DNA from: Candidatus Saccharimonadota bacterium | GTDB taxonomy: Bacteria > Patescibacteriota > Saccharimonadia > Saccharimonadales > UBA4665 | Length of the DNA: 64,000 nt | Reading direction: 5' to 3' | Assembly: GCA_029288485.1 (NCBI GenBank) | Contig: JARIHC010000004.1 | Span: forward strand, 1-64,000 | In this document: piece by piece, positions 18,734-28,606 of the stretch | Layout of the letters: each line of letters opens with the position of its first letter | Numbering within the stretch: position 1 is the first letter of the stretch | Notes under the pieces: model-generated | Told to the model about the DNA's origin: nothing | Seen by the model: the letters and a program-made list of their open reading frames with translations, nothing else | The model's database searches: none | Translations under genes and position numbers: made by a program

Positions 18734-19009
18734 ATGCCAGAAACATTTGTTAAATCATCTGAACCAAAAAGAGTATTACCTATGAACGTCAATATTCTTA
18801 ACCAGATTGTGGTCGAGGCAGGCTCAGAGACAAAACGACTTATACCAGCGAAGCCTGGCGCAGTAGAGGCTTATGGCGCGGAAGGGCTTTATGTATCTGG
18901 ACTAGAGCGAATTGCTAGTTTGCCACCGGGCAGCGACTACAGTGGCGTAACTCAAGAACTGGCTGAAGAATTATTGGACGATCACTACAGATTCCTAAGC
19001 TGCGACTAA
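18734..19009 (+). CDS. Small protein of unknown function between tig and clpP
   Basis: 91 residues, acidic C-terminus, no recognised motif and no membrane segment. AAGGAG lies rather far (about 15 bases) before the ATG at 18734; ATG 18782 is an alternative start. The gene ends 26 bases before the CIRCE operator of clpP and is therefore outside the HrcA-controlled unit, probably read from tig. Confidence 0.5.
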   Translation: MPETFVKSSEPKRVLPMNVNILNQIVVEAGSETKRLIPAKPGAVEAYGAEGLYVSGLERIASLPPGSDYSGVTQELAEELLDDHYRFLSCD

Positions 19010-19035
19010 CAAGCAGTTTTGCCCACTTGCTATAA

Positions 19036-19062
19036 TTAGCACTCTTGACTACCGAGTGCTAA
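19036..19062 (+). promoter_or_regulatory. CIRCE operator (HrcA binding site) of clpP
   Basis: Perfect TTAGCACTC, 9-base spacer, GAGTGCTAA, the same arms as the element before clpC. As there, the spacer starts with TTGAC, so the operator covers the -35 of the promoter. This places clpP and clpC, which encode two halves of one protease, in one HrcA regulon. Confidence 0.95.
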
Positions 19063-19073
19063 TTTCATATACT
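19045..19073 (+). promoter_or_regulatory. clpP promoter, predicted leaderless
   Basis: TTGACT (19045-19050), 17 bases, TATACT (19068-19073). The start codon of clpP is at 19081, seven bases after the -10, so the predicted transcript begins at or next to the A of ATG. No Shine-Dalgarno sequence is present. Confidence 0.85.
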
Positions 19074-19080
19074 GTTACGT

Positions 19081-19689
19081 ATGAGTAATCCTAAAAGTCA
19101 GGTGTTAATACCGACGGTTATAGAGAACGAGGGCCGCTATGAGCGGGCTTATGATATTTATTCGCGGCTCTTAAAAGACCGCATTATTTTTCTAGGCAGC
19201 GATGTTAACGAAGCTACCGCAAATCTTATTGTTGCTCAGCTGCTGTTTTTGCAAGCTGAAGACCCTAAGAAAGACATTTTCTTTTACATTAATAGCCCAG
19301 GCGGCAGCGTTTATGACGCGCTGGCTATCTACGACACCATGCAGTATGTGACCAACGACATCCAGACTGTCGGTATTGGCGTGCAAGCGTCTGCAGCGGC
19401 TTTCTTATTGAGTTCTGGTACTAAAGGCAAGCGTTTTATGCTGACTAACGCCACCGCCATGATTCACCAGCCGTCGTCCGGTACCAGAGGGCGCGTAACC
19501 GATCAGGAAATTGATCTACGAGAGTCTTTGCGTATCAAAAAACTATTAGAAGAGATCATGGCTAAAAACACCGGTCAAACCAGCAAAAAGATTCATGAGG
19601 ACATGGAGCGCGACAAGTGGCTAACTGCTGCTGAGGCCAAAAAATATGGCATCGTTGACGATGTTATTAAAAGCCCGCCTAAATCTTAG
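19081..19689 (+). CDS. clpP: ATP-dependent Clp protease proteolytic subunit ClpP
   Basis: Serine protease that forms the tetradecameric degradation chamber for ClpC and other unfoldases. The 202 residues contain the catalytic triad S104, H129 (in MIHQP) and D178, with the family's exact spacing of 25 and 49 residues. The Ser lies in the variant context GVQASAAAF instead of the common GxAASMGAF. The stop codon overlaps that of the convergent gene. Confidence 0.95.
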   Translation: MSNPKSQVLIPTVIENEGRYERAYDIYSRLLKDRIIFLGSDVNEATANLIVAQLLFLQAEDPKKDIFFYINSPGGSVYDALAIYDTMQYVTNDIQTVGIGVQASAAAFLLSSGTKGKRFMLTNATAMIHQPSSGTRGRVTDQEIDLRESLRIKKLLEEIMAKNTGQTSKKIHEDMERDKWLTAAEAKKYGIVDDVIKSPPKS

Positions 19690-20165
19690 TTTTCGCGACG
19701 ATCGATGGTGTGAATAGGGTGGCTGCGGCGCAGTTTGCCTTCACCGTCACGCAGCGCTACCTTATCTTTTTCTTGTATATCTTCTACCAAGCCGTAATGA
19801 TACTGAAAGGGGCGCAAGAAACTTAATCGGCCGCTTGGAGGACTATAGATGCCACCATATTCTAGGCCGTCGATTCTGGCTGTGCCGTGGGCTTTCATCG
19901 GTACCATCATGCCGTCATCGGTGCGCCCATACTGTTTCGTGTCGGCCAGCCCACTCCACCACATCGTTACGCCGCCAGTTTCGGGATGTATTGCCAAGTG
20001 TTGTCGGCTTAATATATTAGCCGGGTCGCTATGCATAGTAATACAACCAGCGGCACGGGCCACTTCTAGATCGAATTCATATTCAGCCTCAGTGACGACG
20101 GTGATCTCTAAGGCGCGGGTATCTCCGTAAGCGGGGACATATAAACCCATGCGATCCATTAACAT
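19686..20165 (-). CDS. Protein of unknown function with strong leaderless promoter
   Basis: 159 residues, no recognised family; no membrane segment. It contains several Gly/Tyr-rich turns and two His-rich stretches ([16 protein letters not shown]). The gene has one of the best promoters in the window and a start codon eight bases after the -10, so it is very probably real and well expressed. It runs divergently from rpoB and its TAA overlaps the clpP stop. Confidence 0.6.
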   Translation of the reverse strand: MLMDRMGLYVPAYGDTRALEITVVTEAEYEFDLEVARAAGCITMHSDPANILSRQHLAIHPETGGVTMWWSGLADTKQYGRTDDGMMVPMKAHGTARIDGLEYGGIYSPPSGRLSFLRPFQYHYGLVEDIQEKDKVALRDGEGKLRRSHPIHTIDRREN

Positions 20166-20173
20166 ATTTAATA

Positions 20174-20202
20174 ATTATAATGTTTATCCTTAATTTTGTC
20201 AA
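20174..20202 (-). promoter_or_regulatory. Promoter of the 159-residue gene, predicted leaderless
   Basis: On the minus strand TTGACA (20202-20197), 17 bases, TATAAT (20179-20174): both hexamers match consensus. Eight bases separate the -10 from the ATG at 20165. The promoter is divergent from the rpoB promoter, with seven bases between their -35 boxes. Confidence 0.85.
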
Positions 20203-20209
20203 TAAAGTG

Positions 20210-20238
20210 TTGACAAGTGGGCAGCGATACTGCAGAAT
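20210..20238 (+). promoter_or_regulatory. rpoBC promoter
   Basis: TTGACA (20210-20215), 17 bases, CAGAAT (20233-20238). This predicts a start near 20245 and an untranslated leader of about 186 bases before rpoB. rpoB is not preceded by rplJ-rplL as in most bacteria, so it needs its own promoter. Confidence 0.65.
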
Positions 20239-20244
20239 GAAAGA

Positions 20245-20430
20245 CAAGAAGTAGAGTAAGTCGGCTAGCTATTTGTCTCAAAAAGCCCCAAAATGCTGAC
20301 TTAGAAACCTTCGGCGCCAATCAAAAGCAATACAAAAACACCTCTAAAATCACTACTGCTAGCAATCTTTGGGCTTCGGCTTTGGTTGCCGGCTTATCAA
20401 TAACTTATTAATAGGGAGCAGCATATACGC
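20245..20430 (+). other. Long 5' leader of rpoB
   Basis: A gene-free stretch of about 186 bases. It can form a long-range stem between CAATC-A-AAAG (20318-20327) and CTTTGGTTG (20380-20388). A local GC-rich segment, GGGCTTCGGC (20371-20380), follows the first arm and overlaps the second. AGGGAG (20413-20418) lies 12 bases before the ATG. A role in autoregulation of RNA polymerase synthesis is possible but not shown by the sequence. Confidence 0.35.
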
Positions 20431-23400
20431 ATGGCGAAGGCATCTAAGACCAAACCCCAGCGCGTGTACTTTACTAGTACCGATGACGCGCTTAATTTAC
20501 CAAGTTTAGTTGACCATCAAAACCGCTCTTTCGAGTGGTTTATTAAAGAAGGTCTAGGAGAACTATTAACTGAAATTAGCCCGATTGACGACTATACTGG
20601 CGGCAAATTATCTCTATCATTTAAAGACTATCATTTTGGCAAGCCGAAGTTGACTGAAGCTGCAGCGCGCGAAAATAACGTCAGCTTTGAAGCGCCGCTT
20701 ATGGCTAATGTAGAGCTTACCAACAAAGTTACCGGCGAGGTTAAGAATCAAGAGATTTACCTTGGCGACTACCCATGGATGACTACTCGTGGCACTTTCG
20801 TAATCAATGGCGCCGAAAGAGTGGTCGTTAGCCAGCTTATCCGCTCGGCCGGTGTTTTCTTTACTGGCGATCTGCACGGCACTACAAGCCTTTACGGCGC
20901 CAAAGTTATCCCTGGCCGCGGTGCATGGCTAGAGTTTGAAACAGCAGCCAACGGCGCGCTGTTCGTAAAGATTGACCGTAAGCGTAAGATCGCTGTTACT
21001 ACGCTGCTGCGTGCGCTGGGCGTTTCTGAAACCCGCATGCGAGAGGCCTTTAAACACGTTGATACCGGCGCGATAAACTATCTGGACGCTACGCTTGAAA
21101 AAGATCCAACCCGCGGTCAGAACGATGCCTTGATTGAGGTTTACCGCCGCTTGCGGCCTGGCGACTTAGCTACAGTAGACAATGCCAAATCGCTAATCGA
21201 AAACATGTTCTATAACTACAAGCGCTTCGATTTCAGTAAAGTAGGCCGCTATAAGCTCAATAAGCGTTTGGATCTTGATGTTCCTAACACTATCAAGAAC
21301 CGAGTGATGCGTTTAGAAGATATCGAAGCTATAATCGCTGAGATAATTCGCCTTAACAATACTCAAGAGCCGGCTGATGACATAGATAGCTTGAGCAACC
21401 GCCGCGTTAAACTCGTCGGCGAGTTGGTTCAACGTCAGTTCCGGATTGGTCTGCTGCGCATGGAGCGTAATACCAAAGACCGAATGAGCATGAGCGAGAT
21501 AGAAACTGTCACGCCTGGTCAGCTAATCAATGCCCGGCCAGTGGTGGCAGCTGTGCGTGAGTTCTTTGCTTCTAGTCAGTTGAGCCAGTTTATGGATCAG
21601 ATCAACCCTCTTTCTGAGCTAGCTCACAAACGCCGCCTAAGTTCTATGGGGCCTGGCGGCCTTAGCCGCGAACGTGCTGGTTTTGAAGTCCGCGACGCCC
21701 ACGCCACCCATTACGGTCGCATCTGTGCTGTCGAGACACCAGAAGGTGCTAACATCGGTTTGGTGCTAAACCTAGCTAACTTTGCAAGGGTAAATGACTA
21801 CGGATTTATTGAAACCCCCTACCGTAAGGTAGTTAACGCCGCGACATCCAAGCAGATCGTTGGCCACATCGCCCGCGAAGACCTGGCAAACGAACGAGGC
21901 ACAGTGATTGTTAAGGCTGGTGCTAAAGTTACGGCTCCAGCGGCCGCAAAGCTCGCTAAAGTTAAAGATCGCGCTACCTGGCCCGTTAAAGCTCAGGTTA
22001 CCAACGAAGTTGTTTACCTTGACGCTCACGAAGAGGCTGCTGCTGTTATCGCTGGCGGCGGTAGCGAAATCAGTGACGAGGGCTATTTCGTACAAGAACG
22101 CGTTAGTGCTCGCTCACATTTGAATTCCGGCGAAGTCGACGCTGACGAAGTAACCCATATGGACGCTTCTCGCAACCAGATTATTGGTTCGAGTGCCGGC
22201 TTGATTCCGTTTATTGAGAAGAACTACGTGTACCGTTCGCTAATGGGTTCCAACCAGCAGCGCCAAGCTGTGCCACTTATCCAGCCAACCGCTCCAATTG
22301 TTGGCACGGGCCTAGAAACCTCCGCTGCTCGCAATACCGGGCAGCTGATTCTAGCCGAAGGTCCGGGTACTGTTACCAAGGCATCAGCTCAAGAAATAGT
22401 AGTTAAGTACGCTAAAGGTTCTGTTACCTACAACCCTCAACGGTTCGTGCGCAGCAACGAAGGTACATCTATCAACCAAAAGGTTGTTGTTGATACTGGC
22501 GACAAGGTAAAGGCCGGTGATGTGCTTTGCGAAGGCATGTCGATCGAAAATGGCGAACTGGCTTTAGGCAAAGACCTTATTGTTGCGTTCATGCCTTGGG
22601 CAGGCTACAACTTTGAAGATGCTATCATTGTCAGCCGCAAACTAGTAGAAGACGACACGTTAACTAGTGTTCATATTGTAGATTTCATGATTGAGGTCCG
22701 TGAAACCAAATTAGGTCCGGAAATCATCACCGCTGATATTCCAAATGTCTCCGAAGAAACTCTCCGGCACCTGGACGAAGAAGGTATCGTTCGGATTGGC
22801 GCCGAAGTCCACCCCGGCGACATCTTAGTTGGTAAGATCACACCGAAAGGCGAACAAGAACTAAGCAGCGAAGAGCGCTTGCTGCGTGCTATCTTTGGCG
22901 AGAAAGCCAAAGAAGTGCGCGATACCTCGCAGCGCATGAGTAACGGCAAACACGGTAAGGTCGTGGGCGTAAAGGTCTTTAGTCGTGAAAACGGCCATGA
23001 GCTTAAAGCCGGCGTTATTAAGCAAATCCAAGTTTTTGTGGCTCAGATGCGCAAGATTGCTGTTGGCGACAAGCTAGGCGGCCGCCACGGTAACAAGGGT
23101 GTTATAGCCCGTATTCTGCCGGTCGAAGATATGCCCTTCATGCCAGACGGAACCCCTGTAGACATCATTCTTAACCCGCTCGGCGTGCCATCGAGAATGA
23201 ACGTCGGCCAGCTGTTCGAAACCCACTTGGGTATGGCTGCGCGGGCTCTCGGAATGCGTGTTGCCAGCCCGTCCTTCAACGGCGTATCTTCTGGCAAGAT
23301 CCAAGACCTGCTAAAAGAAGCTGGTTTACCGGAAGATGGCAAGCAAGTTCTATATGATGGCCGGACTGGCGAAGCCTTCAAGGAGCGCGTCACTACTGGT

Positions 23401-23961
23401 TGCATGTACATGATTAAGCTCAACCACATGGTGGCCGACAAGATCCACGCCCGCTCAACTGGTCCATATACTATGGTCACTCAGCAGCCGCTGGGTGGTA
23501 AGGCGCAGAACGGCGGCCAGCGCTTCGGTGAAATGGAAGTATGGGCGCTAGAAGCCTACGGCGCGGCCAACACTTTGCAGGAAATGCTTACCATTAAGTC
23601 CGATGACGTCTACGGACGCTCTAAGGCTTACGAGTCAATCATTAAAAAGACACCGATTGTCGGCCCTAAAGTGCCGGAGAGTTTCAACGTGCTAGTTAAA
23701 GAGTTACAGGGCTTGAGTCTGAAAGTCGACCTCATACAATCCGACCAATTGGTTGACGCCGAAGACGTACTGGCCAGCAACATTCATGATGAAGCTACAC
23801 ATCCAGCAGAAGTCGATATACCTTCAAATACAGTCTCGGAAATTGACGTTACAGAAGAAACGATCGGCGACGAATTTGAAATCGAGAATGCCGAAGAAAG
23901 TGCGGAGGAAACAGAGGTAGTTTCAGTCGCTGACACTGAAAAGAAAGAGGAGGAAGCCTAG
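20431..23961 (+). CDS. rpoB: DNA-directed RNA polymerase subunit beta
   Basis: 1176 residues, the catalytic beta subunit. Recognisable conserved segments include the lobe region (DLGYDYPWMT-type start around YLGDYPWMTTRGTF), the rifampicin-pocket region (SSQLSQFMDQINPLSELAHKRR), the conserved GANIG motif, KLGGRHGNKGV and the C-terminal NVLVKELQGL. About 75 residues after that conserved end form an Asp/Glu-rich tail not found in the well-studied enzymes. The start at 20431 gives MAKASKTKPQRVYF. The stop is one base before the rpoC start. Confidence 0.97.
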   Translation: MAKASKTKPQRVYFTSTDDALNLPSLVDHQNRSFEWFIKEGLGELLTEISPIDDYTGGKLSLSFKDYHFGKPKLTEAAARENNVSFEAPLMANVELTNKVTGEVKNQEIYLGDYPWMTTRGTFVINGAERVVVSQLIRSAGVFFTGDLHGTTSLYGAKVIPGRGAWLEFETAANGALFVKIDRKRKIAVTTLLRALGVSETRMREAFKHVDTGAINYLDATLEKDPTRGQNDALIEVYRRLRPGDLATVDNAKSLIENMFYNYKRFDFSKVGRYKLNKRLDLDVPNTIKNRVMRLEDIEAIIAEIIRLNNTQEPADDIDSLSNRRVKLVGELVQRQFRIGLLRMERNTKDRMSMSEIETVTPGQLINARPVVAAVREFFASSQLSQFMDQINPLSELAHKRRLSSMGPGGLSRERAGFEVRDAHATHYGRICAVETPEGANIGLVLNLANFARVNDYGFIETPYRKVVNAATSKQIVGHIAREDLANERGTVIVKAGAKVTAPAAAKLAKVKDRATWPVKAQVTNEVVYLDAHEEAAAVIAGGGSEISDEGYFVQERVSARSHLNSGEVDADEVTHMDASRNQIIGSSAGLIPFIEKNYVYRSLMGSNQQRQAVPLIQPTAPIVGTGLETSAARNTGQLILAEGPGTVTKASAQEIVVKYAKGSVTYNPQRFVRSNEGTSINQKVVVDTGDKVKAGDVLCEGMSIENGELALGKDLIVAFMPWAGYNFEDAIIVSRKLVEDDTLTSVHIVDFMIEVRETKLGPEIITADIPNVSEETLRHLDEEGIVRIGAEVHPGDILVGKITPKGEQELSSEERLLRAIFGEKAKEVRDTSQRMSNGKHGKVVGVKVFSRENGHELKAGVIKQIQVFVAQMRKIAVGDKLGGRHGNKGVIARILPVEDMPFMPDGTPVDIILNPLGVPSRMNVGQLFETHLGMAARALGMRVASPSFNGVSSGKIQDLLKEAGLPEDGKQVLYDGRTGEAFKERVTTGCMYMIKLNHMVADKIHARSTGPYTMVTQQPLGGKAQNGGQRFGEMEVWALEAYGAANTLQEMLTIKSDDVYGRSKAYESIIKKTPIVGPKVPESFNVLVKELQGLSLKVDLIQSDQLVDAEDVLASNIHDEATHPAEVDIPSNTVSEIDVTEETIGDEFEIENAEESAEETEVVSVADTEKKEEEA

Positions 23962-23962
23962 A

Positions 23963-26900
23963 ATGACCCCGCAACGATACAGCAACAATGGCACCGACAT
24001 AGCCGACTTTGACGCCGTTCGCTTGGCTATCGCCAGCCCTGACGACATCATGGACTGGAGCTACGGTGAAGTTACAAAGCCAGAAACGATTAATTACCGC
24101 ACCCAAAAACCAGAGCGTGACGGACTGTTCTGCGAGCGTATTTTTGGTCCGGTCAAAGATATAAATCCGCATGATGCTAAATATAAAGGCGTTCGCAGCC
24201 GCGAAGCTGCCGTCGATAAAAAAGGCGAGTTAGTTACCCGCAGCATTGTTCGACGCGAACGTATGGGCCATATTAAATTGGCTGTGCCAGTTTCGCACAT
24301 TTGGTTTTTGCGCGGCACGCCTAGCGCAATGGGCTTACTGCTTGGCATGACTGTTAAGAGTCTAGAACGCGTAGCATACTTTGCCAGCTACATAATTAAA
24401 AGTGTTGACATTAAGAAACGCGACCAGCTACTAGCCGACAAAGAGGCTGAATTTGCTGCTGCTAAAGACGCTATCAAGCTGCGCTACGAAAAAGAAGCCA
24501 AAGAGGAAAATGCCAACGTTAAGGCGTTGGCCGAAGCCCAGACCAAAGAAATAGAAGAAGTTACTAAAGATTTCGAAACTTACCGCGAGCAGCTGCTTGG
24601 CTTAGAACGCTACAATTTAATTAACGAAACTGATTACCGTAACCTGCCAGATGAGCTGCGCAAACTAATTAGCGTAGGCATGGGCGGAGCTGCCCTGCAG
24701 GAACTGCTTAATGAAATTGACCTTAAACAGTTGATTAAAGATCTGACCGCAGAAGCCGAAGATGCTAAAGGCCAGCGTAAGAAGAAGTTGATGAAGCGCT
24801 TGCGTCTCTTGGAGTCCATGGATCTTGCCGGCATCAAACCTTCAAGCATGTGCGTCAGCGTTTTGCCGGTTATTCCTCCGGATCTGCGTCCTATGGTTCA
24901 GCTTACCGGCGGCCGTTTTGCCACCAGCGACTTAAATGATCTATACCGCCGTGTCATCAACCGTAATAATCGTCTTAAAAAGCTGATGGATTTGAACGCT
25001 CCAGAAGTTATTCGCCGCAACGAACAGCGTATGTTGCAAGAGGCTGTTGATGCTTTGATTGACAATAACAGTGCCCGCAGCGGTCGCGCTGTAGCTGCTA
25101 CCGGCCAACGCCGGCGTCTAAAATCGCTTAGTGACATGCTCAAAGGCAAGCAAGGCCGTTTCCGCCAGAACTTACTTGGTAAGCGCGTGGATTACTCCGG
25201 ACGGTCTGTGATTGTTTCCGGTCCTGAGCTAAAGATTAATCAATGCGGTTTGCCAAAGATGATGGCTCTCGAACTGTTTAAGCCGTTTGTTATCGGTGAG
25301 CTCATTTTACGTGAACAAGCCCATAATATCCGTAGTGCGTCGCGCTTGATTGAAATGGGTGAAACCGTCGTCTGGGATGCTCTTGATGAAGTCATCAAAG
25401 GTAAGTATGTGCTATTAAACCGAGCGCCGTCCTTGCACCGCTTGAGTATCCAGGCCTTCCAGCCTGTGCTAGTAGAAGGACGGGCGATTCAGATCCATCC
25501 GTTAGTTTGTAAAGGATTCAACGCTGACTTCGACGGCGACCAAATGGCTGTCCACTTGCCGCTTTCTGTTAAATCTCAGGCTGAGGCCCGCGAGATCATG
25601 GCTGCTAATCGCAATCTACTTAAGCCGGCAGACGGGTCGCCAATCTTGCATATCGAGCAGGATATCGTATTGGGTTGTTACTACTTGACCTACCAGCCGC
25701 CTGTCAGTGACACAGACAAACCGGCTAAGCCGCAAGCCTTTGCCGACTTGGAAGAGGCTCTTATGTCGCTTGATGCGGGCGGGTTGACTCTGCAAAGCGC
25801 AGTTCGTTTGCCTTACCGCGGCGAAGTTCGCGAAACCACTCTAGGCCGCTTGCTGTTCAACGAGATTCTGCCCGAAGACTTTCCGCTGCAGGATGAGACT
25901 ATGACCAAGAAGCGCTTGCAGCAAGTAATGGCTGAGGTCTACACCCGCTACGGCCAGGAGGAAACAGCTGCTATTGCTGACGACCTAAAAGATCTCGGTT
26001 TCCACTACGCAACAGCTTCTGGCTTGAGTATTGGTATGGGCGACTTTGAGCCTATCAACGGCATGCAGCAACTGCTGGATGACGGCGAAGAGCGCGCGAC
26101 AGCTATTTCGCGCCAGTACGAAGAAGGTTTCATTACCGACGATGAACGACATCGCTTAATCGTGGATAACTGGACTAAGATAGAAACTAAAGTTCAAGAC
26201 CTTTTGAGCCAACAGATGGTTGGTCAGAACTCCTCTATGGCGATCGCTATTAACTCTGGTGCTCGCGGTAACATATCGCAGCTGAACAACGCCGTTGGCA
26301 TGCTTGGCGTACTTCAAGATGCTGCCGGTAACGTCATTGAGCTGCCTATTAAATCAGGCTATATCGAAGGCCTTAGTCCTTTGGAATACTTCACTGGTAC
26401 CCGCGGCACACGTAAAGCTCTGATTGATATTGCCCTTAAAACGGCTGATGCAGGTTACTTGACTCGTCGCCTAGTAGACGTTTCTCAAGACGTGTTTACC
26501 GTCGAAGATGACTCCAGTGATCCCGGATTCGCTATGACGCGCGCTGACGCCGAAGAAATCGGCACCACTTACGGATCGCGCTTGGTTGGCCGCTTTGCAG
26601 CTGAAACTGTCAAAGGCTACCTCAAAAAAGGTCAGCTGATCACGGGCGAAATCGCAAGCCAGATCGAAGATGATAAAGATATTGACAACATAAAGATAAT
26701 GAGCGCTCTTAGCTGCGGCAATGTTCGCGGTGTAGCCCGTAAATCTTACGGTCTTGATCCAGCAACCGGCGAATTGGTAGCTGAACACCATCCGACTGGC
26801 GTTATTGCTGCGCAGAGTATTGGCGAGCTTGGCACGCAGCTTTCGCTGGACTCCAAGCACCGTTCCGGTAGCGTGGTAGCAGACGACGCTGCACAAGGTC

Positions 26901-27829
26901 TATCGCGTGTTGAAGAGTTGTTTGAAGTCCGTACGCCAAAGGGCCAAGCCTACCTGACCGAAATTGCCGGTACAGTCAACACATGGGAAGAAGGCGACCA
27001 TTACGTAGTTCAAGTAGCTGCCGACGACAAAGAGAAAGTTACACTGAGTCTTGGCGAACGTAAAGCTGCTATCAAAAGTGGTAGCGATGTCTCCGCTGGC
27101 GATGTAGTAGCCGCCCTAGAAGACGCTTCTGAACCGCTAACTGCCCCCATGGCAGGACGTGCTCAAGTGACTAATAAAGCCGTGGTCATCACGCCTACTA
27201 AACAAAGCGTAGTGCGTTACGAGATACCTGGCTTTAAGCAGCTGCAAGTTAAAGACGGAGATAAAGTTGTAGCAGGCCAACGTCTAACTAACGGCTCCAT
27301 CAACCTGCAAGACCTGATGCGCTTACAAGGCGTAGAAGCGACGCAGCGCTACATCATGAATGAGATTTTGAAGATCTTTGCCGGCCAGGGTCAAAATGTG
27401 GCTGACAAGCACTTGGAAATCATAGTTCGCCAGATGTTTAGCCGTGTTCAGATCGAAGATGCTGGCGACAGCGAATTTGTAACCGGCGATATCGTCAGCA
27501 AGCTAGCTGTCGTAGAAGCCAACGAAGCTCTGGTGGCTGCCAAAAAACAGCCAGCTAAAGTTGTTCAGCTGCTTCTTGGTATCACCAAGGCCAGCCTGAG
27601 CACGGATTCCTTCCTAAGCGCCGCATCCTTCCAGGACACCACACGTGTACTGATAGCAGCCGCTACTTCCGGCAAGGTTGATAAACTCTATGGTTTGAAA
27701 GAAAATGTCATTCTAGGCCGCATGATACCCGTCGGTACCGGCGCCGGAGAAGACGAAGAAGAGAGCGAAGAAGAAACCGCTCGCGCCGAAGCCGAGCAAA
27801 TCATCGGCGCAGCATCTGCCGAGAAGTAG
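23963..27829 (+). CDS. rpoC: DNA-directed RNA polymerase subunit beta' with both zinc sites lost
   Basis: 1288 residues. The catalytic Mg-binding loop N-A-D-F-D-G-D is at 520-526, and the bridge helix/trigger loop region is recognisable. Aligned on [12 protein letters not shown], the N-terminal zinc ribbon of Escherichia coli (C70, C72, C85, C88) reads P69, D71, V84 and K87 here. The second site (C814, C888, C895, C898) reads S851, C918, A925 and S928. Seven of eight zinc ligands are therefore replaced while the flanking sequence is conserved. A short acidic tail ends the protein. The ATG is preceded by AGAGGAGG inside the end of rpoB. Confidence 0.97.
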   Translation: MTPQRYSNNGTDIADFDAVRLAIASPDDIMDWSYGEVTKPETINYRTQKPERDGLFCERIFGPVKDINPHDAKYKGVRSREAAVDKKGELVTRSIVRRERMGHIKLAVPVSHIWFLRGTPSAMGLLLGMTVKSLERVAYFASYIIKSVDIKKRDQLLADKEAEFAAAKDAIKLRYEKEAKEENANVKALAEAQTKEIEEVTKDFETYREQLLGLERYNLINETDYRNLPDELRKLISVGMGGAALQELLNEIDLKQLIKDLTAEAEDAKGQRKKKLMKRLRLLESMDLAGIKPSSMCVSVLPVIPPDLRPMVQLTGGRFATSDLNDLYRRVINRNNRLKKLMDLNAPEVIRRNEQRMLQEAVDALIDNNSARSGRAVAATGQRRRLKSLSDMLKGKQGRFRQNLLGKRVDYSGRSVIVSGPELKINQCGLPKMMALELFKPFVIGELILREQAHNIRSASRLIEMGETVVWDALDEVIKGKYVLLNRAPSLHRLSIQAFQPVLVEGRAIQIHPLVCKGFNADFDGDQMAVHLPLSVKSQAEAREIMAANRNLLKPADGSPILHIEQDIVLGCYYLTYQPPVSDTDKPAKPQAFADLEEALMSLDAGGLTLQSAVRLPYRGEVRETTLGRLLFNEILPEDFPLQDETMTKKRLQQVMAEVYTRYGQEETAAIADDLKDLGFHYATASGLSIGMGDFEPINGMQQLLDDGEERATAISRQYEEGFITDDERHRLIVDNWTKIETKVQDLLSQQMVGQNSSMAIAINSGARGNISQLNNAVGMLGVLQDAAGNVIELPIKSGYIEGLSPLEYFTGTRGTRKALIDIALKTADAGYLTRRLVDVSQDVFTVEDDSSDPGFAMTRADAEEIGTTYGSRLVGRFAAETVKGYLKKGQLITGEIASQIEDDKDIDNIKIMSALSCGNVRGVARKSYGLDPATGELVAEHHPTGVIAAQSIGELGTQLSLDSKHRSGSVVADDAAQGLSRVEELFEVRTPKGQAYLTEIAGTVNTWEEGDHYVVQVAADDKEKVTLSLGERKAAIKSGSDVSAGDVVAALEDASEPLTAPMAGRAQVTNKAVVITPTKQSVVRYEIPGFKQLQVKDGDKVVAGQRLTNGSINLQDLMRLQGVEATQRYIMNEILKIFAGQGQNVADKHLEIIVRQMFSRVQIEDAGDSEFVTGDIVSKLAVVEANEALVAAKKQPAKVVQLLLGITKASLSTDSFLSAASFQDTTRVLIAAATSGKVDKLYGLKENVILGRMIPVGTGAGEDEEESEEETARAEAEQIIGAASAEK

Positions 27830-27839
27830 AGCTTAAGTA

Positions 27840-27868
27840 TTGTCAACAGATGACGTATCTGTTACAAT
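27840..27868 (+). promoter_or_regulatory. rpsL promoter
   Basis: TTGTCA (27840-27845), 17 bases, TACAAT (27863-27868), just after the rpoC stop. It gives a leader of about 94 bases ending in AAGGAG before the rpsL ATG at 27969. The leader contains a small hairpin, GGGGC-GTTGGCATAAC-CCCC (27916-27934). Confidence 0.65.
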
Positions 27869-27968
27869 GAATTCAAATCAATATAAGCAATTAATCTATA
27901 AGCTAATCCGAGCCAGGGGCGTTGGCATAACCCCCGCAGCAGCAGATTGGACCAAATAAGGAGAATTA

Positions 27969-28382
27969 ATGCCGACAATTAACCAGTTAGTACGCAAACC
28001 GCGCTCCAAGTCTGGCGCCAAGAGTAAGTCGCCGGCTCTGCAGCGCGTCACTAACAACCTCAAGACTAAGAACTACGAAAAACCAGCGCCTTTTAAGCGC
28101 GGGGTTTGCGTGCGTGTAACTACCAAGACACCTAAAAAGCCGAACTCGGCCTTACGTAAGGTTGCCCGCGTCCGCCTCAGTAATGGCCACGAAGTTTGGG
28201 CCTACATCGGCGGCGAAGGCCATAACCTACAAGAGCACGCTGTCGTTTTGGTCCGCGGCGGCCGCGTTAAAGACCTTCCAGGCGTGAGATACCACATTGT
28301 CCGTGGTTCATTAGACTTACAAGGTGTTAATGACCGCAAGAACGGCCGCTCCAAGTATGGCACCAAGAAAGGCGGCAAATAA
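27969..28382 (+). CDS. rpsL: Ribosomal protein S12
   Basis: Decoding-centre protein of the 30S subunit, 137 residues. The conserved loops KKPNSALRK and EGHNLQEH, where streptomycin-resistance changes occur in other bacteria, are present; the second is IGGEGHNLQ rather than the usual PGEGHNLQ. About 13 extra residues lie between SPALQ and KRGVC. The stop overlaps the next start as TAATG. Confidence 0.97.
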   Translation: MPTINQLVRKPRSKSGAKSKSPALQRVTNNLKTKNYEKPAPFKRGVCVRVTTKTPKKPNSALRKVARVRLSNGHEVWAYIGGEGHNLQEHAVVLVRGGRVKDLPGVRYHIVRGSLDLQGVNDRKNGRSKYGTKKGGK

Positions 28383-28606
28383 TGTCAGTTGAAATAATTC
28401 ACCGTGATGAGGATGGCTCAGTGAGAGTAGAAACTTACGATGGCCGCTATGGTCTAATGGGCGTAGAAACTTACGATACAGACACGGATTACTATCTGGC
28501 TGACTGTGGTGACGGCAGAACTTCTGAAATGACAGCGCCTACCGAGGCAGCCACGCCAACGACAGCCAATGTCAAGCATATGGGCGGAGGGGTGGATATA
28601 CTGTAA
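28382..28606 (+). CDS. Small acidic protein of unknown function inserted between rpsL and rpsG
   Basis: 74 residues, strongly acidic, with an imperfect internal repeat around VETYDGRYGLMG and VETYDTDTDYYL. No family is recognised. Both ends overlap neighbouring genes by one base (TAATG at 28380-28384 and 28604-28608), so translation is coupled to rpsL and rpsG. This makes a chance ORF unlikely. A structural or assembly partner of the ribosome is only a guess. Confidence 0.65.
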   Translation: MSVEIIHRDEDGSVRVETYDGRYGLMGVETYDTDTDYYLADCGDGRTSEMTAPTEAATPTTANVKHMGGGVDIL

